A DNA stretch of 64,000 nucleotides, from contig PAFH01000016.1 in NCBI GenBank assembly GCA_002704145.1, positions 31,111 to 95,110 of the forward strand, written 5' to 3'. Source of the stretch: Pelagibacteraceae bacterium. GTDB lineage: Bacteria > Pseudomonadota > Alphaproteobacteria > Pelagibacterales > Pelagibacteraceae. Below the pieces are notes generated by a model that searched no databases, was not told the origin of the DNA, and saw only the letters and a program-made list of their open reading frames with translations. Below, one piece after another: positions 61,663 through 64,000 of the stretch. A program made the position numbers and the translations under genes. Every line of letters starts with the position of its first letter. Positions within the stretch are counted from its first letter, which is position 1.

Positions 61663-62312
61663 ATAAAAAAGAAAAATCTAAGATCATTCTAAAGATCTTA
61701 AATAAAACTTATCCTAAAATTCCTATACCTTTAAACTATAAAAATATATTTACATTACTGGTATCTGTTTTACTTTCAGCTCAATGCACTGATGTAAATG
61801 TGAATAATGTTACAAAAGATATTTATCCTAAATATAATAAACCTAGACACTTTGTAAAACTTGGAAGGAAAAAAATTGAGCGATTAATAAAAAGAATTGG
61901 AATATTTAGGGTCAAAGCAAAAAGTATATTCTATCTATCTAAAACTTTAGTTAATAAGTACAAAGGTAAAGTTCCAAAAACTTATGAAGAATTAGAACAA
62001 TTGCCCGGAGTGGGTCATAAGACGGCTAGCGTTGTGATGTCCCAAGGATTTGGATTTCCAGCTTTTCCAGTGGATACCCATATTCATAGGCTCGCACAGA
62101 GATGGGGCTTAACAAATGGAAAAAATGTTGTGCAAACAGAAAAGGATTTAAAAGAAATTTTTCCAAAAAAATATTGGAATAGGCTTCATTTGCAAATAAT
62201 CTGGTATGGTAGAGAATATTGCAAAGCCAGAGATTGCTATGGAATAACTTGTAAAATTTGTAAAAGCTGTTATCCAAATAGAAAAAAACCGATTAAAACA
62301 AAAAAAGCATAA
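61659..62312 (+). CDS. nth: Endonuclease III with unusual cluster spacing
   Basis: A 217-residue base-excision glycosylase beginning at GTG 61659, which overlaps the dapB stop. LSAQCTDVNVNNVT, ELEQLPGVGHKTASVVMSQGF (helix-hairpin-helix and catalytic lysine) and VDTHIHRLAQRWGL (catalytic aspartate) are standard. The C-terminal iron-sulfur loop reads YCKARDCYGITCKICKSC, with cysteine spacing unlike the usual C-x6-C-x2-C-x5-C. It removes oxidised pyrimidines. Confidence 0.93.
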   Translation: MNKKEKSKIILKILNKTYPKIPIPLNYKNIFTLLVSVLLSAQCTDVNVNNVTKDIYPKYNKPRHFVKLGRKKIERLIKRIGIFRVKAKSIFYLSKTLVNKYKGKVPKTYEELEQLPGVGHKTASVVMSQGFGFPAFPVDTHIHRLAQRWGLTNGKNVVQTEKDLKEIFPKKYWNRLHLQIIWYGREYCKARDCYGITCKICKSCYPNRKKPIKTKKA

Positions 62313-62319
62313 TCTAAAA

Positions 62320-63249
62320 ATGAAAGTTATAGGTATTGGAAACGCTATAGTAGACGTCATTTGTAAAGTTGAGGAAACTTTTTTAACCGATAACAAATTA
62401 ACTAAGAGCACTATGAAGCTTGTTGATGAGAGTGAATTTAAAAAACTACTGTCAAATCTAAAAATTGAAGATACAGTGTCTGGTGGTTCAGTAGCAAATT
62501 CTATAGTGGGTCTTTCACAATTAGAAAATGAAGTTGGTTTCATTGGTAAAGTAAATGATGACGAACTTGGTGCTAAGTACGAAGAGGGATTAAAAAAAGA
62601 AAATGTAAAATATTTTTATGCAAAGAAAAAAGAGGATATTCCTACAGGAACTTGTCTAATTCTGATCACTCCTGACTCTGAAAGAACTATGGTAACTTTT
62701 CTTGGAACTGCTGGAAAAATTAGCGACGACGACTTAGACATTAGCGCCATTAAAAAAAGTGAGATTTTGTTTTTGGAAGGTTATTTGTGGGATGAAGGAG
62801 AGCCTAAAAGAGCTTTTGAAAAGGCAATTAATTGCTCAAATAAAGTTGCGATGTCATTATCAGACTTATTTTGTGTTGAAAGACATAAGCCTCATTTTTT
62901 AGAATTAGTTAAAAATAAACTAGATATTACTTTTGCAAATGAACAAGAAATTATGTCCTTAATTGAAGCAAAAAATTTTGATGATGTTATTAAATTTGCT
63001 AAAGAAATTAATAAATTAATTATTGTTACTCGAGGAGAAAAAGGAGCTATAGCAATTAGTAATAAAGAGATCGCTGAATGCGCAGCTAAAAAAAATCTTA
63101 AGATTAAAGACTTAACAGGAGCCGGTGATTTATTTGCTGGAGGCTTTCTCCATGGCTTTATTAATGGCAAATCTATAAAAGAAAGTTTAGAAGTCGGAAC
63201 TAATATGTCTTCAAAAGTAATCCAAATAATTGGAGCTAGACTAAATTAA
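62320..63249 (+). CDS. PfkB-family sugar/nucleoside kinase (adenosine-kinase-like)
   Basis: A 309-residue kinase with GIGNAIVDVICKVEE and SGGSVANSIVGL at the N-terminus, and the catalytic signature DLTGAGDLFAGGFLHGF near residue 268, whose aspartate is the general base. The closest subtype by eye is adenosine kinase / ribokinase-like sugar kinase. In alphaproteobacteria a gene of this kind often follows nth/dapB. Substrate unknown. The 3' end overlaps the opposite-strand ArfA-like gene by 9 bases. Confidence 0.85.
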   Translation: MKVIGIGNAIVDVICKVEETFLTDNKLTKSTMKLVDESEFKKLLSNLKIEDTVSGGSVANSIVGLSQLENEVGFIGKVNDDELGAKYEEGLKKENVKYFYAKKKEDIPTGTCLILITPDSERTMVTFLGTAGKISDDDLDISAIKKSEILFLEGYLWDEGEPKRAFEKAINCSNKVAMSLSDLFCVERHKPHFLELVKNKLDITFANEQEIMSLIEAKNFDDVIKFAKEINKLIIVTRGEKGAIAISNKEIAECAAKKNLKIKDLTGAGDLFAGGFLHGFINGKSIKESLEVGTNMSSKVIQIIGARLN

Positions 63250-63357
63250 CTTTTCCTTTTTTCTCTTAAAGCTTCCTTTTCCTTTTTTTGGTTTGATAAC
63301 TCTTTTCCTATACTTTTTAGTAAATAAATCTAAAGCAATTTTATTCCTTTTTTTCAC
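63241..63357 (-). CDS. ArfA-like alternative ribosome-rescue peptide (38 residues)
   Basis: Starting at GTG 63357, this frame codes for 38 residues, including LDLFTKKYRKRVIKPKKGKG and SFKRKKEKLI, and stops at TAG 63241. The core LF-x5-RV-x-KxKKGKGSFxRK matches the ArfA family motif (E. coli: DPLFRQRVEKNKKGKGSY, then a basic tail). ArfA lets release factor RF2 free ribosomes stalled on truncated mRNA. The start overlaps the stop of the upstream regulator gene by 4 bases (GTGA), a coupling signal; its tail overlaps the PfkB gene. Family assignment is by motif and size only. Confidence 0.6.
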   Translation of the reverse strand: MKKRNKIALDLFTKKYRKRVIKPKKGKGSFKRKKEKLI

Positions 63358-63980
63358 AAAGAATATCCATTTTTATTATTTAGAATAAAATTATTATCAT
63401 TAAAGTTTGATTTAATTTTTTTTCTTAATCTATAAATGTGAGTTTCTACAGTATGAGTATCCGCTTCTTCTGAATATTTCCAAACTTCATTCAAAATTTT
63501 GTTCCTATTTAAAGGTTGATTATTTTGTATAAATAATTCTAATAATTGAACTTCTTTTTCAGTCAGTAAAATGAAAGACTCTTCTTTTAATAATTTTTTC
63601 TCATTTTTATTTAAAATATAATTCTTAATTTTAATTGACGAATTTTTTAAAAAACTGTTTTTTGCAATCAAATTTTCAACTGTATTATTGATTTCCTCAA
63701 ATTTAATTGGTAGCGAAAACAAACTTGAAAAAAAGTTTTTATTTGATCCTCTTGAAGACGTAGCCAAAATCTTAATTTTTGTAATTTGCTTTAAATCATC
63801 GACATTTTTTTTTTCTTTTAGATAATCTTCATGGCAGATTATAACATCATATTTATTCAATAGATTAATATCTAGCCTTTTATTTGATATAGTTAAATTA
63901 AAATTCAAATAACCTTTAAGTTCGTGCAAGGAAGTGTTAAATTTATCTGAACCTAAAGACACTACATTTATTTTATGCAT
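63354..63980 (-). CDS. Response-regulator-like protein with degenerate receiver and OmpR-type winged helix
   Basis: A 208-residue protein. The N-terminal about 110 residues look like a receiver fold, but where the phospho-acceptor aspartate should be there is YDVIICHEDY, and the first acidic pair is missing, so phosphorylation is unlikely. A lysine remains in LPIKFEEI. The C-terminal winged helix (about 125-208) has FILLTEKEVQLLELFIQN, NRNKILNEVWKYSEEADTHTVETHIYRLRKKI and KNGYSL, typical of OmpR. The target is unknown. It is co-directional and coupled with the ArfA-like peptide. Confidence 0.75.
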   Translation of the reverse strand: MHKINVVSLGSDKFNTSLHELKGYLNFNLTISNKRLDINLLNKYDVIICHEDYLKEKKNVDDLKQITKIKILATSSRGSNKNFFSSLFSLPIKFEEINNTVENLIAKNSFLKNSSIKIKNYILNKNEKKLLKEESFILLTEKEVQLLELFIQNNQPLNRNKILNEVWKYSEEADTHTVETHIYRLRKKIKSNFNDNNFILNNKNGYSL

Positions 63981-64000
63981 ATATTTGTCAAAAATAAAAA

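Overview
The window is one contiguous piece of a very AT-rich, very gene-dense alphaproteobacterial chromosome. The longest stretch without a gene is 212 bases; many genes overlap by 1-30 bases and convergent pairs have essentially no spacer. Gene content and order (chvI-chvG next to ahcY; dnaA-dnaN-gyrB beside rpsT-mutM-ubiE-ubiB-coaBC-dut; murJ-trpS-nfu-tsaB-fur-miaB-phoH-ybeY-lnt-metK-nusA-infB-rbfA-rpsO-pnp; irr-fabA-fabB-fabI; RegB/RegA around polyamine genes) point to a streamlined marine lineage of the SAR11 / Pelagibacterales type. This assignment is inferred from composition and synteny; there is no rRNA gene in the window to confirm it.

Layout. 1-8.9 kb: end of gpmA, then a leftward block murU-amgK-tsaE-ahcY-chvG-chvI-polA (cell-wall sugar activation, tRNA t6A, methyl cycle, envelope sensing, DNA repair). 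8.9-15.6 kb: an ABC ATPase, the biotin transporter bioY, and a three-gene polyamine operon (decarboxylase, deoxyhypusine-synthase-like protein, agmatinase-like protein) lying between the redox regulators regA and regB. 15.6-20.5 kb: gyrB, dnaN, dnaA without recF. 20.5-26.8 kb: rpsT, mutM, then ubiE-ubiB-coaBC-dut-moeB-SH3. 26.8-32.8 kb: katG beside the iron regulator irr, and the unsaturated fatty acid operon fabA-fabB-fabI. 32.9-51.4 kb: a long leftward superoperon of translation, transcription, RNA-processing and envelope genes, interrupted by one opposite-strand polysaccharide deacetylase. 51.5-64 kb: maeB, rsmI, a lipoprotein, an LpoA-like protein, rdgB, the chaperones grpE-dnaK-dnaJ, dapB, nth, a PfkB kinase, a tiny ArfA-like ribosome-rescue gene and a winged-helix regulator.

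The most striking pattern is that five otherwise well-conserved genes (amgK, polA, infB, dnaK and the LpoA-like gene) are each out of frame by one base at an A tract of 9-12 bases. infB is hit twice, with offsetting errors. Three of the five are normally essential or near-essential, so true gene death is unlikely. Either the assembly has homopolymer errors or the organism tolerates or uses polymerase slippage.

Regulatory signals read from the sequence include: a promoter plus intrinsic terminator squeezed against the nusA ribosome binding site (possible NusA autoregulation); a terminator/antiterminator-like leader with a competing short reading frame before the polyamine operon; an ICE-box-like site before katG next to irr; a strong palindrome between irr and fabA; and a sigma-32-like promoter before dnaK. 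Several genes expected from alphaproteobacterial synteny are missing from their usual places (hprK and PTS genes, recF, truB, ylxR, rimP, trmB, tlyC, rimI), consistent with genome reduction. No tRNA, rRNA, insertion sequence, prophage or CRISPR array was found.
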